NCBI RefSeq assembly: GCF_025558485.1
Contig: NZ_CP102930.1
Span: forward strand, 2,728,001 to 2,792,000
Reading direction: 5' to 3'
DNA: 64,000 nt
Source of the DNA: Bdellovibrio bacteriovorus
Lineage (GTDB): Bacteria; Bdellovibrionota; Bdellovibrionia; Bdellovibrionales; Bdellovibrionaceae
Shown here: positions 18,441 through 26,401 of the stretch, piece after piece
Layout of the letters: each line of letters begins with the position of its first letter
Numbering within the stretch: position 1 is the stretch's first letter
Program-made: the position numbers and the translations under genes
Notes under the pieces: model-generated
Seen by the model: only the letters and a program-made list of their open reading frames with translations
Told to the model about the DNA's origin: nothing
The model's database searches: none

Positions 18441-19328
18441 ATGGAAAATCCATTTTCGAAAATTACCAATGCAGCCAATCAGGGCTTGAAAGCTCGATAT
18501 GGCGACCCTTTCGTTGCGACCTACACACTTTCATTTTTGGCATGGAACTATCAGATTATTCTCTACCTTTTGTCGGACTACGAAGCGACTAATAAACATA
18601 GCCTGATCAAACATTCCCTTACGGTTGAGTCCTTCGTTGCACCAGCGTTCCTTACCATATTTGTCCTTTTGATATTGCCAAAGGCACTCTTAAAGGCTCA
18701 TGAGCTTTATGAAAACAATAGAACAGACCTCAAAAATATTCAGTTTAAAGCAGAGGAAAAACTTAAACCCACCGCCGACCAAATTGCCTACTTATGGAAT
18801 CAACAAACAGAGTTGAACAACAAAGTAATATCTCTACAAAATACAATCACAGCAAAGGATCAAGAAATTGGTGGCCTAAAGTCAAAGCTCAACGATATCA
18901 CCTCTCTGCGTAAGGAGCAGGAAAAAACCATCAAATTGCTAACATCAGAGCAAGCAAATAAACATAATCAGTTATCTACCCTTCTTGCTGAAAATAGGTC
19001 TATGAAGGAAACTCTCGATCAAATACAAGCATCACAGCATGCAAGAAATCTTCAGAACATCGATCCCGAAATAGAAAATGCAATGGCGTTTCTCAAAAAG
19101 GCCGACCTAACAAAATCCTTTATGAGAATTGCTGAAGCTCTCACCATTGAGCCTAAGCCGATAAATAAGTATAAATCTGAACTGATTGTTAAGCTAAAAA
19201 CACAAGGATTAATTCAAACAACATATTTGGGCACCCAACAGCATATCAAGTTAACAACCCTCGGAAATATAGTGCTAAAATATATGGTTGCGGAAAGTGC
19301 TGACTCTCCGGCGACGGAGGAGAATTAA
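18441..19328 (+). CDS. Uncharacterised two-TM coiled-coil protein with winged-helix-like C-terminus
   Basis: A 295-residue protein of unrecognised family. Residues about 20-90 hold two membrane helices around a short loop, with an FLAWNYQIILYLL signature resembling membrane anchors found in several uncharacterised accessory proteins. Residues ~95-210 form a long Gln/Lys/Glu-rich coiled coil. The C-terminal ~70 residues (LKKADLTKSFMRIAEAL...YKSELIVKLKTQGLI...TLGNIVLKYM) look like a winged helix. Base composition is clearly more AT-rich than neighbours, which suggests transfer. A good Shine-Dalgarno (AGAGGCG) precedes ATG 18441. Its stop overlaps the next start by one base, so the two products probably act together; membrane-anchored sensing or defence is a guess. 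Confidence 0.75.
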   Translation: MENPFSKITNAANQGLKARYGDPFVATYTLSFLAWNYQIILYLLSDYEATNKHSLIKHSLTVESFVAPAFLTIFVLLILPKALLKAHELYENNRTDLKNIQFKAEEKLKPTADQIAYLWNQQTELNNKVISLQNTITAKDQEIGGLKSKLNDITSLRKEQEKTIKLLTSEQANKHNQLSTLLAENRSMKETLDQIQASQHARNLQNIDPEIENAMAFLKKADLTKSFMRIAEALTIEPKPINKYKSELIVKLKTQGLIQTTYLGTQQHIKLTTLGNIVLKYMVAESADSPATEEN

Positions 19329-19687
19329 TGAAGCATAAAACCCTCTCCATCGTCCACCCCAACGGCTCCCGCATCGCACGCGGTGAAAAAACCATCGAAG
19401 TTCGCTCATGGCAGCCACCCAAGGATTTCAACGAAGACCTCCTCATCGTCGAAAATAAAAAATTCCTCTACAACGAAGGCGAAATCGATCCCGAAGGAAC
19501 TCCTGTTGCCATCGTCAGAATCAAAAACGTCAGACCCTATGAAGAATCCGACATCCCCGCAGCTTGCGCATCCAGATGGGAACCGGGCTACTACTCATGG
19601 GAACTGGAAAACATACGTCCCCTAAACTGCTCTGTACAAGTTCCCGCCGCACGAGGAATTTACGAAACCGACTTGGATCTAGTATGA
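19328..19687 (+). CDS. ASCH-domain protein
   Basis: A 119-residue protein fitting the ASCH fold (PUA-like beta-barrel): N-terminal KTLSIVHPNGSRIARGEKTIEVRSW with the conserved GxKxxExR pattern, LLIVENKKFL, then GTPVAIVRIKNVRPY. ASCH proteins are predicted RNA binders, and some members are ribonucleases or amidohydrolases. Start and stop overlap as TAATG with the upstream coiled-coil gene. No catalytic assignment is made. Confidence 0.75.
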   Translation: MKHKTLSIVHPNGSRIARGEKTIEVRSWQPPKDFNEDLLIVENKKFLYNEGEIDPEGTPVAIVRIKNVRPYEESDIPAACASRWEPGYYSWELENIRPLNCSVQVPAARGIYETDLDLV

Positions 19688-19773
19688 CAAGAGCATCCTT
19701 TTAAATTGCTTTCCCAAAGGGATGCGTCTCAATATGAAGTACTCCCCCAACTGCTCCCACCCCGCTCCCATTG

Positions 19774-19788
19774 GGAGCTAAACCTCTC
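19774..19788 (+). terminator. Weak hairpin downstream of the ASCH gene
   Basis: GCTCCC pairs with GGGAGC over ATT. No strong T-run follows, so termination is uncertain. The rest of 19688-19893 shows only an additional GCATCC/GGGATGC hairpin and no gene. Confidence 0.35.
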
Positions 19789-19893
19789 ATTTTACTGAAT
19801 TATCTTCTGTTAATTTTTCTCAACATTTCCATCAAAGAGCCGACAAGTAAAATAAGATGTCGAACGCTCGTACGTACCTAACAAACATCTGGT

Positions 19894-20199
19894 TCATTTT
19901 GATGCTGTCCCTTGCTGGCCAACTTCGATCACCGCTGACGATGAAATCGGATCATTCGGTCCGAAGGATTTTACATTCAAGTGTTTCAGATGCAAAAGCG
20001 CCTCTTCCATATCAGCAATGCGTTTGGCCTGACCGCGTGCCAGATAAGATGCCTCAAGGCCCCGGGTATCGTATTCGTTTTCTGCTTTGCTTTCTTCATT
20101 GGTGGCTGCATCAATAGTGGCTTTGACGGATTCTTTTAAAGCCGTGATGTCATTTTCCAATTGTGTGCGAATGGCTTCGACCAGTTTCTTTTTATCCAC
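19894..20199 (-). pseudogene. GreA/GreB-like elongation factor, truncated after its coiled coil
   Basis: Starts at GTG 20199 behind GAGGTG and encodes 101 residues. Residues 1-80 form an antiparallel coiled coil with NEYDTRGLEASYLARGQAKR, characteristic of small GreA-like proteins. It ends at SSSAVIEVGQQGTASK, just where the FKBP-like RNA-polymerase-binding domain should begin. Neither other frame beyond 19925 resumes recognisable homology, so the 3' half was replaced by the accessory insert. A functional short form cannot be excluded. Confidence 0.6.
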
Positions 20200-20316
20200 G
20201 TGTCACCTCAATGAATTGCAGTTTTCAGTATCTGCTTTCACTGAATAGGTGGCAACCGGAAACTAAAAAAGAGGAGGGCCTGACGGGGGATCAAGCCCTC
20301 TTAGGAGGGAGGAGGA

Positions 20317-20796
20317 TCAATGGGAAGGTTCAGATTTGTTGTCTTCGGCGGCGGGCTTTAATCCCAAACGCTCGAAGAAACCCCCTTGAGATTGGATTTC
20401 GATTTTTTTAGCTTGGGCTACAGGTGTTTTTGGCAGGTAAATACTTAAGACACCATCTTCATGGTGTGCCTCAATTTTTCCGCCGTCCACACTGTTGGGG
20501 ACAGTGAATCTGCGAGTGAAGGTGCCCATGACTTTCTCTTCGCGTTTTCTTTCTCCTGAAATGGTCAGAAGATTTCCATTCACTTCAATATTTACATTTT
20601 CTTTTTTAAATCCAGGTATATCCATGCTTAACAGATAATGATCCTGGGTTTCTGAAACTTCGCACGCCGGATTTAACGTCCGTTCGTAGGCTTCATAAGA
20701 AGCGGGCACCGCAAAATTTTCAAACAGGCGATCCATCTCGTCGAAAAGACTGGTCGTAGCTCGGCGAGTTGGCCAATAAGGTGTTAATAGTCTCAT
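20317..20796 (-). CDS. Small heat-shock protein, Hsp20/alpha-crystallin family
   Basis: A 159-residue holdase chaperone. The alpha-crystallin domain spans about residues 45-140 with MDIPGFKKENVNIEV, GNLLTISGERKREE and the C-terminal GVLSIYLPK block; the I-x-I-like tail motif appears as KIEI. AAGGAGG precedes ATG 20796. No ROSE or CIRCE thermosensor was identified. Confidence 0.94.
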   Translation of the reverse strand: MRLLTPYWPTRRATTSLFDEMDRLFENFAVPASYEAYERTLNPACEVSETQDHYLLSMDIPGFKKENVNIEVNGNLLTISGERKREEKVMGTFTRRFTVPNSVDGGKIEAHHEDGVLSIYLPKTPVAQAKKIEIQSQGGFFERLGLKPAAEDNKSEPSH

Positions 20797-20946
20797 TAAA
20801 AACCTCCTTCGTTGGTTTCGTTCTCACATTCTAAAGCTGTGTGCGTATTTTTCTTTGTCAAGATGGCTATTTTATTTTGTTAATTACCAACTTGGGTTTG
20901 ATGTGAATGTGATAGAATATAGTTTTTCAAAAGGTTGGGGGTTTTT

Positions 20947-22317
20947 GTGAAGGTGGCGATAGCAGGTGCCAGCGGATTTGTCGGCAAGGCCTTGATAAAG
21001 GAACTTCAAGGACAGCACGATGTGGTAGCTCTAAGTCGCTCTGTTAAGCCGGAATCGGCTTCCGGTATTGAATGGCGGTCTTGCGACTTGTTCAGTCTGC
21101 TGGATGCAGAAAAAGCACTGGAAGGCTGCGATGTAGCTGTGTATCTGGTGCACTCCATGCGCCCTTCTGCCCAACTGACACAAGGAAGCTTCGAGGATTT
21201 TGATCTTATCGTGGCCGATAACTTTATCCGGGCCGCAGAAAAATGCGGGGTCAAAAGAATCCTTTATCTTGGCGGGATGTATTCGGAAAACGCATCCACC
21301 CTGTCCCGGCATTTAAAAAGTCGCCATGAAGTCGAAGGCCTTTTTATTGCCAGTAAAATTCCTGCAACGATTTTGCGTGCAGCAATGATTCTGGGGCCGG
21401 AGGGGTCGTCTTTTCATATGATGGTCCGCCTGGTTCAGCGTCTTCCGGTCATGGTGTGTCCGCAGTGGAGCCGCACCATAAGTCAGCCCATTGCCTTAAA
21501 AGATGTTGTAAAGAGTCTGCATCACTGTATCGAGACGGCACAAACCGCTAATCACATTTACGATCTTGGCGGTCCTGATATTGTCAGTTATCTGGATATG
21601 ATGAAGATGACGGCCCACATTCTAGGGAGAAAACGGATTTTTTTGCCGGTTCCTTTGCTCAGTCCCGAGCTTTCCACGTTATGGGTGTGTTTGGTGACGA
21701 AAGCACCACGGGCTTTGGTGCGTCCGTTGATCGAAGGGTTAAAAGTTCCTTTGATCGTGCGTCCTGGGCATGAACTTGCTGTGCCGGGATATAAATTCAC
21801 TCCGCTCAAAGAAGCTTTGCAGATCGCCCTGAATCACTACCAGAAACATCAGGCTCCATTGGCGTTTCAGAAGAATCCAATAGGCTCTTATGAAGTGCGC
21901 TCGGTGCAGCGCCTGTTAATTCCCGAGGGAGTCACGGCGGCTCAGGTGGCCAGAGCTTACATGGATTTTTTGCCAACGATGCGTCCGGGCTTTATGAAGG
22001 TTGAAGTCAGTGGGCGTTGGGTGAGTTTTAGCTGGAGCTTTCCTTATCTGCGACTGCTGATTCTGGAATATTCGCCGGAACGCAGTTGGTCCCATCGGCA
22101 GCTTTTTTATGTTCGTGGCGGACTGCTGGCACAAAAGACTGTTCGGGGTCGTCTGGAGTTTCGCGAAATACTGGGCGGGAAGGCGGTTATTGCCGCCATC
22201 CACGAATTCAAACCCCGCATGCCGTGGTTTTTGTATCGATGGACGCAGGCATTATTTCATGTATGGGTTATGTACAAATTTGGTTTATACTTAAAGCGAC
22301 CTCACGGGGCCCGTTAG
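20947..22317 (+). CDS. NAD(P)-binding SDR/NmrA-like protein with DUF2867-like C-terminus
   Basis: A 456-residue atypical short-chain-dehydrogenase fold. The nucleotide-binding motif VAIAGASGFVGKALIKEL starts at residue 3, and DVAVYLVHSM, YLGGMYSE and ILRAAMILGPEGSSF follow the pattern of NmrA-like sugar or nucleotide-binding regulators. The last ~140 residues are basic and aromatic, resembling DUF2867. GTG 20947 with TTGGGGG upstream gives the canonical start; a TTG at 20935 is in frame but less likely. The TM2 gene follows 19 bp later. Substrate unknown. Confidence 0.78.
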   Translation: MKVAIAGASGFVGKALIKELQGQHDVVALSRSVKPESASGIEWRSCDLFSLLDAEKALEGCDVAVYLVHSMRPSAQLTQGSFEDFDLIVADNFIRAAEKCGVKRILYLGGMYSENASTLSRHLKSRHEVEGLFIASKIPATILRAAMILGPEGSSFHMMVRLVQRLPVMVCPQWSRTISQPIALKDVVKSLHHCIETAQTANHIYDLGGPDIVSYLDMMKMTAHILGRKRIFLPVPLLSPELSTLWVCLVTKAPRALVRPLIEGLKVPLIVRPGHELAVPGYKFTPLKEALQIALNHYQKHQAPLAFQKNPIGSYEVRSVQRLLIPEGVTAAQVARAYMDFLPTMRPGFMKVEVSGRWVSFSWSFPYLRLLILEYSPERSWSHRQLFYVRGGLLAQKTVRGRLEFREILGGKAVIAAIHEFKPRMPWFLYRWTQALFHVWVMYKFGLYLKRPHGAR

Positions 22318-22336
22318 TCACTACAGGAGGACAGCA

Positions 22337-22732
22337 ATGGCACAGGCAACACATTCCACTTTCATCGGCTACGTTCTTTGGATCTTTGGATTCATGGGGG
22401 CTCACCGTTTCTATTTCGGAAAATCTGTTTCCGGCACCATCTGGTTTTTCACCTTCGGATTGTTGGGAGTGGGCTGGCTGATTGATCTATTCCTGATTCC
22501 GGGAATGGAGAGGGATGCCCAGAGAAACTATCGCAGTGGACGTGTGGATTATACCCTGGCCTGGATTTTTCTGACCTTTCTGGGGATGTTCGGAGTGCAT
22601 CGCTTTTATATGGGGAAATGGATCTCAGGATTGATTTGGCTCTGCACTGGAGGGCTTTTCCTGATGGGTTATTTGTACGATTACTGGAGCCTTAATGAAC
22701 AGGTTTCGCAGGTGAACAGTCAGGCGTCCTGA
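22337..22732 (+). CDS. Protein with two TM2 domains
   Basis: A 131-residue membrane protein made of two tandem TM2 modules, each with a GxHRFYxGK motif (GAHRFYFGK and GVHRFYMGK) between two hydrophobic helices. Function in bacteria is unknown. GGAGG precedes ATG 22337. Its last 108 bp overlap, antisense, the 3' end of the glycosyltransferase gene. Confidence 0.88.
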   Translation: MAQATHSTFIGYVLWIFGFMGAHRFYFGKSVSGTIWFFTFGLLGVGWLIDLFLIPGMERDAQRNYRSGRVDYTLAWIFLTFLGMFGVHRFYMGKWISGLIWLCTGGLFLMGYLYDYWSLNEQVSQVNSQAS

Positions 22733-24469
22733 TATAGACAGAACTTTCAGTAAAGCCCATGATGCCCCGACAGAAGACCACGCAATCAAAAGGGCATCAA
22801 AGGGAACACGGAAACGATTTTCTGATTTAAAGAACCACACCGTCAGAAATAGTGACAGCATCAGCAATGCCGAGGCCTGATTAAAGGCCTCTTTATCTTT
22901 GCGCAGAATTAACAGCCCCAGCAATGTCAGGGGCAACATTCCATAATAGAAGAAGTTTTCCCAAGGGTAGTAAAGCTTTTGTACATCTGTAGAAATGTGC
23001 GGCCACAGGGGATTTCCAAAAGCCAAATAATAGATATAACGAAGACTTGAAACCAAAACCATCGGATCTTGTTTCACGCAGTTAAATCCGGCGTTCCAGA
23101 AATACGTCTGATCAGTGAAAGGGCGATCCCATTTTTTATAGATTCTTTCATTGGTGAAACCAAACATCGGGGACATCCAGCGGGCGCCGGTGGAATCTTC
23201 ATTGTCTTTGGAAGGACATTTACCTTCGACAAAATTCAACGCCCCTGCGGTGGGACCAAGCTGGGGTTTTCCATAGTGCTTCCAGGTCCAGGCCATGTGT
23301 GGTGCTACGACCAGTGTGCATCCCAGTCCCAGCAGGGTGACTTTGGCGATTCCTTTGGTGAAATGGTGCCGGTCCCGGTACAGCAGCCAAAGAGCAAAAA
23401 ACGGGATAAAGAAAGCATGATTTCCTTTGAAGTAAAAGGCTGTTGCCATGAACAGCCCGATCAAAAAGAATCCGCGCAACTTCTGGTTCTTTAAAGTTCT
23501 TAGTATCAACCACAGAATCAAAGAGATAAAGAAAGCATAGGCATTTTCCGCCATATGAAACGTGGCAAATCCCGCCAGAGGAACATAAGCGGCGCTGATC
23601 AGAACACTTATTGCCCCGGCTAAGGAACCGAAACGTTCGCGCACCATAAGGTAAATCAAAACAACCGTGCCCCAGGAGAAAAACACTTGAGCCCAGTTGA
23701 AAAGTTCAAAATCGCCCAGTTCTCGCAGCCACAGACTCCAAAGGGTGAAGCCAATGGGTTGAAAGAGCTGGTCCAGTCTGAAATGACCGCGCAGGATTTC
23801 CTCTGAGCGCGAGAAATAAGCTCCCATATCAGAAAAAAGACTGAACTGCGGTGGGGCTTCGATGAACACCAGCCAAAAACGAAACAGAAATGCCAGAATC
23901 AGAAAACTTACGACAACAAGACGTTCTGCAAAATGATGTGCCGGCAGGCGTGCATACAGAATCAAAGCCAGGGAAAGAGTTAAAAGCATCAGGCCCGCTG
24001 CCACCGGTAGATCTGTCCAGTCCTTTTCCAGCAGAACACCGTAGCTATCGCCTCGGGTGCTGCCTGCGAAACGCCACTGTGTTTTTGTTGCGAGAAAAGG
24101 CGCGGTGTTTATCAGTAAAAGTCCTTCACGATTGTCGCAGACATTTTGTAAGCCCGAAGGCAGTTTCCAGTCGCCGTGATTGGTGTTCATTTCATGCACG
24201 CAGTTCATCGTGCGCATTTTCAGGCGGCTTAAAGGATAGATCATGGGGGCGGTGTCAAACTTCAGCCAGTACAGCCCTTCATTGTCGGTGTTGTAGTTCA
24301 GATAGTTGAACGAGGACAACGCCCGGGTGTTGACCGTCAGGTTGGGACGAATGATTTCAATGTTCCGGGGTCGGGGAGTCAGGGCAAAAAGCCAGGAAAA
24401 AGCCAGCGCCATGCCGACAAGGCCAACAATAAGGCAGAAAGAAGAGGAAATAGCGACGTGTCTTTTCAT
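22625..24469 (-). CDS. GT-C family membrane glycosyltransferase (ArnT/PMT-like)
   Basis: A 614-residue integral membrane protein with a short N-terminal anchor, a periplasmic domain of about 120 residues and then ten or more helices. A DMGAYFSRSEEI motif near residue 215 corresponds to the acidic first-loop motif of GT-C transferases, which use polyprenyl-phosphate sugars. The product is probably a glycosylated envelope component, but donor and acceptor are unknown. It overlaps the TM2 gene for 108 bp at the 3' ends, unusually long for two real convergent genes; both frames look genuine. Confidence 0.75.
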   Translation of the reverse strand: MKRHVAISSSFCLIVGLVGMALAFSWLFALTPRPRNIEIIRPNLTVNTRALSSFNYLNYNTDNEGLYWLKFDTAPMIYPLSRLKMRTMNCVHEMNTNHGDWKLPSGLQNVCDNREGLLLINTAPFLATKTQWRFAGSTRGDSYGVLLEKDWTDLPVAAGLMLLTLSLALILYARLPAHHFAERLVVVSFLILAFLFRFWLVFIEAPPQFSLFSDMGAYFSRSEEILRGHFRLDQLFQPIGFTLWSLWLRELGDFELFNWAQVFFSWGTVVLIYLMVRERFGSLAGAISVLISAAYVPLAGFATFHMAENAYAFFISLILWLILRTLKNQKLRGFFLIGLFMATAFYFKGNHAFFIPFFALWLLYRDRHHFTKGIAKVTLLGLGCTLVVAPHMAWTWKHYGKPQLGPTAGALNFVEGKCPSKDNEDSTGARWMSPMFGFTNERIYKKWDRPFTDQTYFWNAGFNCVKQDPMVLVSSLRYIYYLAFGNPLWPHISTDVQKLYYPWENFFYYGMLPLTLLGLLILRKDKEAFNQASALLMLSLFLTVWFFKSENRFRVPFDALLIAWSSVGASWALLKVLSISGRLTVHLRNLFIKAPVIVQITHQEKPSSAEPNQS

Positions 24470-24552
24470 AAGCTTGAGAAGTTCTACTGAGAGATCTTGT
24501 TTTTCCTCAAGTTACGAAAGCTTCATGGACAGTTTATACGTCAGTGGGGTCT

Positions 24553-24927
24553 TTAGTGAACAAGTCGTAATAATGTGGCGCTATGATAGAATAGCAGCAC
24601 CGCATACGGCAGTGTGGTGGTGACCAGAACACCCCATGGTTTGGGATTGTGCAAAACGTGCAGCCCGGTCACAACAAACAGGATTGGCGAAAGGAGAGCC
24701 AGCGTCAGAGGAACTCCTATGTGTAAAACCAGAAGGGCTCCGCCAAGAATTTCAAATATTTTTACTGTCGGCATGATAAAGCGCGTGTCAATGCAGGCCT
24801 GAACAAAGCGATCGATGGCGGGATCAGAGGATGGAACTTTCACCCAGTGAAAGAAGCCATTCAGCCCCCAGAAGAACATTTGCAGACCCAGAATCCATCG
24901 GCACGCAATTTCAATATAATCCATCAT
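24553..24927 (-). CDS. DoxX-like membrane protein
   Basis: About 124 residues and four hydrophobic helices. The first carries GLQMFFWGLNGFFHWV, like the N-terminal helix of DoxX/YphA-type proteins. ATG 24927 is chosen; an upstream TTG at 24963 would add twelve residues with no better Shine-Dalgarno. Function unknown. Confidence 0.65.
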   Translation of the reverse strand: MMDYIEIACRWILGLQMFFWGLNGFFHWVKVPSSDPAIDRFVQACIDTRFIMPTVKIFEILGGALLVLHIGVPLTLALLSPILFVVTGLHVLHNPKPWGVLVTTTLPYAVLLFYHSATLLRLVH

Positions 24928-25054
24928 GAGTTTAAGTGTAGCGGAATGGTTTGGGCAGATCAATATGACACTTGATTCTTACCACTGGACTTCGCCAAAG
25001 CTCCTCCCCGGAACGTGGGGCTGTTAGCGTGTTTCAGAGCAGGGAGGTGTTTCC

Positions 25055-25825
25055 ATGGATTTGGAACTGGCGAAAGTGGACAGGGAAATCATTAACAATG
25101 AAGTTTATGATCATCTGGCGGACCGGTGGTACGAGGCTCAGGATGATCCCATCGCTCTTCTGCGCAATCAACACAAGGTGGAGATGCCATGGATTCTGGA
25201 TTCCATCCGCCGCAATATTGGCTATCACGCGGAAGTTCTGGACATGGGCTGTGGAGCCGGTTTTCTTGCCAATGATCTGGCAGAGGCAGGCCACAAGGTG
25301 ACCGGGATAGATTTATCCACCTCCAGTTTGAAGGTCGCGGAATCACGCGATCACACGCATTCTGTGCACTATCATCAGGGCGACGTCTATCAGGTTCCTT
25401 ATGAAAGTGAAAGCTTCGATGTGGTGGCTGCCATGGATTTGTTGGAACATGTTTCCGACCCGCAGAAGGTGATTGCGGAAGCATCCCGTGTGCTGCGTCC
25501 GGGGGGATTATTCTTTTTTAATACCTTTAACAAGAATCCGCTGGCATGGCTGGTGGTCATCAAAGGCATGGAATGGTTTGTGAAAAACACGCCTCCTGAT
25601 TACCACGTCTATTCATTATTTATTGAACCGCACAAATTGAAGCTGTGGATGGAGGATTTCGGCCTTGAAAACCCGGATATTCGTGGAATTCGCCCTGTAT
25701 TTTTACAGAAGCAGTTATGGCAACTTATGCGCTCGGGCGAGGTTCCAAAAGATTTCAAATTCACCTTTAGTAAGCTGCCTTTGATTGCCTATACAGGCTT
25801 TGCCAGAAAGGCGCGGGATCAATAA
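25055..25825 (+). CDS. ubiG: UbiG-like SAM-dependent O-methyltransferase
   Basis: A 256-residue class I methyltransferase. SAM motif I is VLDMGCGAGFLANDLAEAG, post-I is GIDLS, and the region FFFNTFNKNPLAWLVVIKG with the later PPDYHVYS segment is typical of UbiG, which methylates hydroxyls during quinone synthesis. GGGAGG precedes ATG 25055. No other ubiquinone gene is in the window, so exact substrate assignment is inferred. Confidence 0.82.
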   Translation: MDLELAKVDREIINNEVYDHLADRWYEAQDDPIALLRNQHKVEMPWILDSIRRNIGYHAEVLDMGCGAGFLANDLAEAGHKVTGIDLSTSSLKVAESRDHTHSVHYHQGDVYQVPYESESFDVVAAMDLLEHVSDPQKVIAEASRVLRPGGLFFFNTFNKNPLAWLVVIKGMEWFVKNTPPDYHVYSLFIEPHKLKLWMEDFGLENPDIRGIRPVFLQKQLWQLMRSGEVPKDFKFTFSKLPLIAYTGFARKARDQ

Positions 25826-25891
25826 CCGGTAATTCTGAATTAAAAAAATGAAACTTGAGGTGCTATAAACAAAAGAATATATGATGCATCT

Positions 25892-26401
25892 ATGAATTTA
25901 ACTCTGGGTCTGAAATATCTTGGTTTGCTGCTGCTGGGTTTGATGGCAGGAAGCTCTTTTGCTCTGGTTGTCGGGGTGGGGCCTACGCTTGAAAATCTGT
26001 CGATATTGGCATACCTGGAATTTCATCGAAACTGGCATCAGTCCTTTTCGATGATGAGCCCGGTGGTTTATGCGCTGGCGCTGTTGACCTTGTCAGCCAA
26101 CATGTATTTATCGCGGCATCGCTGGAAGTCCATGGAATTTCTTTTGATGTTATTTGCAGTGATCTGTGTGTTGAATGAACTGTTGATGACCTACATGGGA
26201 AATCTGCCTTTAAATCAGTTGATCACAAGCTGGGACTTGTTGTCTCCGCCACCGGATTGGATGGACATCCGTTCGCAGTGGCTGTGGTTTATGTACATCC
26301 GCTGTGCTTTGTTGGTGGCGGGGTTTTCGCTGTTACTGGCTTCGATCTTTATGATGAAGCCTGTTCGGTCTTCGCAGCCAGATGCCTTTGCTGCCGCTTA
26401 G
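25892..26401 (+). CDS. DUF1772-type four-helix membrane protein
   Basis: A 169-residue membrane protein with four helices and the NLPLNQLITSW ... DWMDIRSQW block characteristic of DUF1772. Function unknown. It overlaps the convergent radical SAM gene by 53 bp at the 3' end. The Shine-Dalgarno is weak. Confidence 0.78.
   Translation: MNLTLGLKYLGLLLLGLMAGSSFALVVGVGPTLENLSILAYLEFHRNWHQSFSMMSPVVYALALLTLSANMYLSRHRWKSMEFLLMLFAVICVLNELLMTYMGNLPLNQLITSWDLLSPPPDWMDIRSQWLWFMYIRCALLVAGFSLLLASIFMMKPVRSSQPDAFAAA

Noticed and set aside
17754..19925. Prophage or integrative element at the tRNA pair
   Set aside because: No integrase, phage gene or duplicated tRNA end was found; only an accessory insert of unknown mechanism is supported.
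20828..20861. Promoter of the Hsp20 gene from TTGACA and TAGAAT on the minus strand
   Set aside because: The spacing is about 22 bp, too long for a standard promoter, and no heat-shock consensus was clear.
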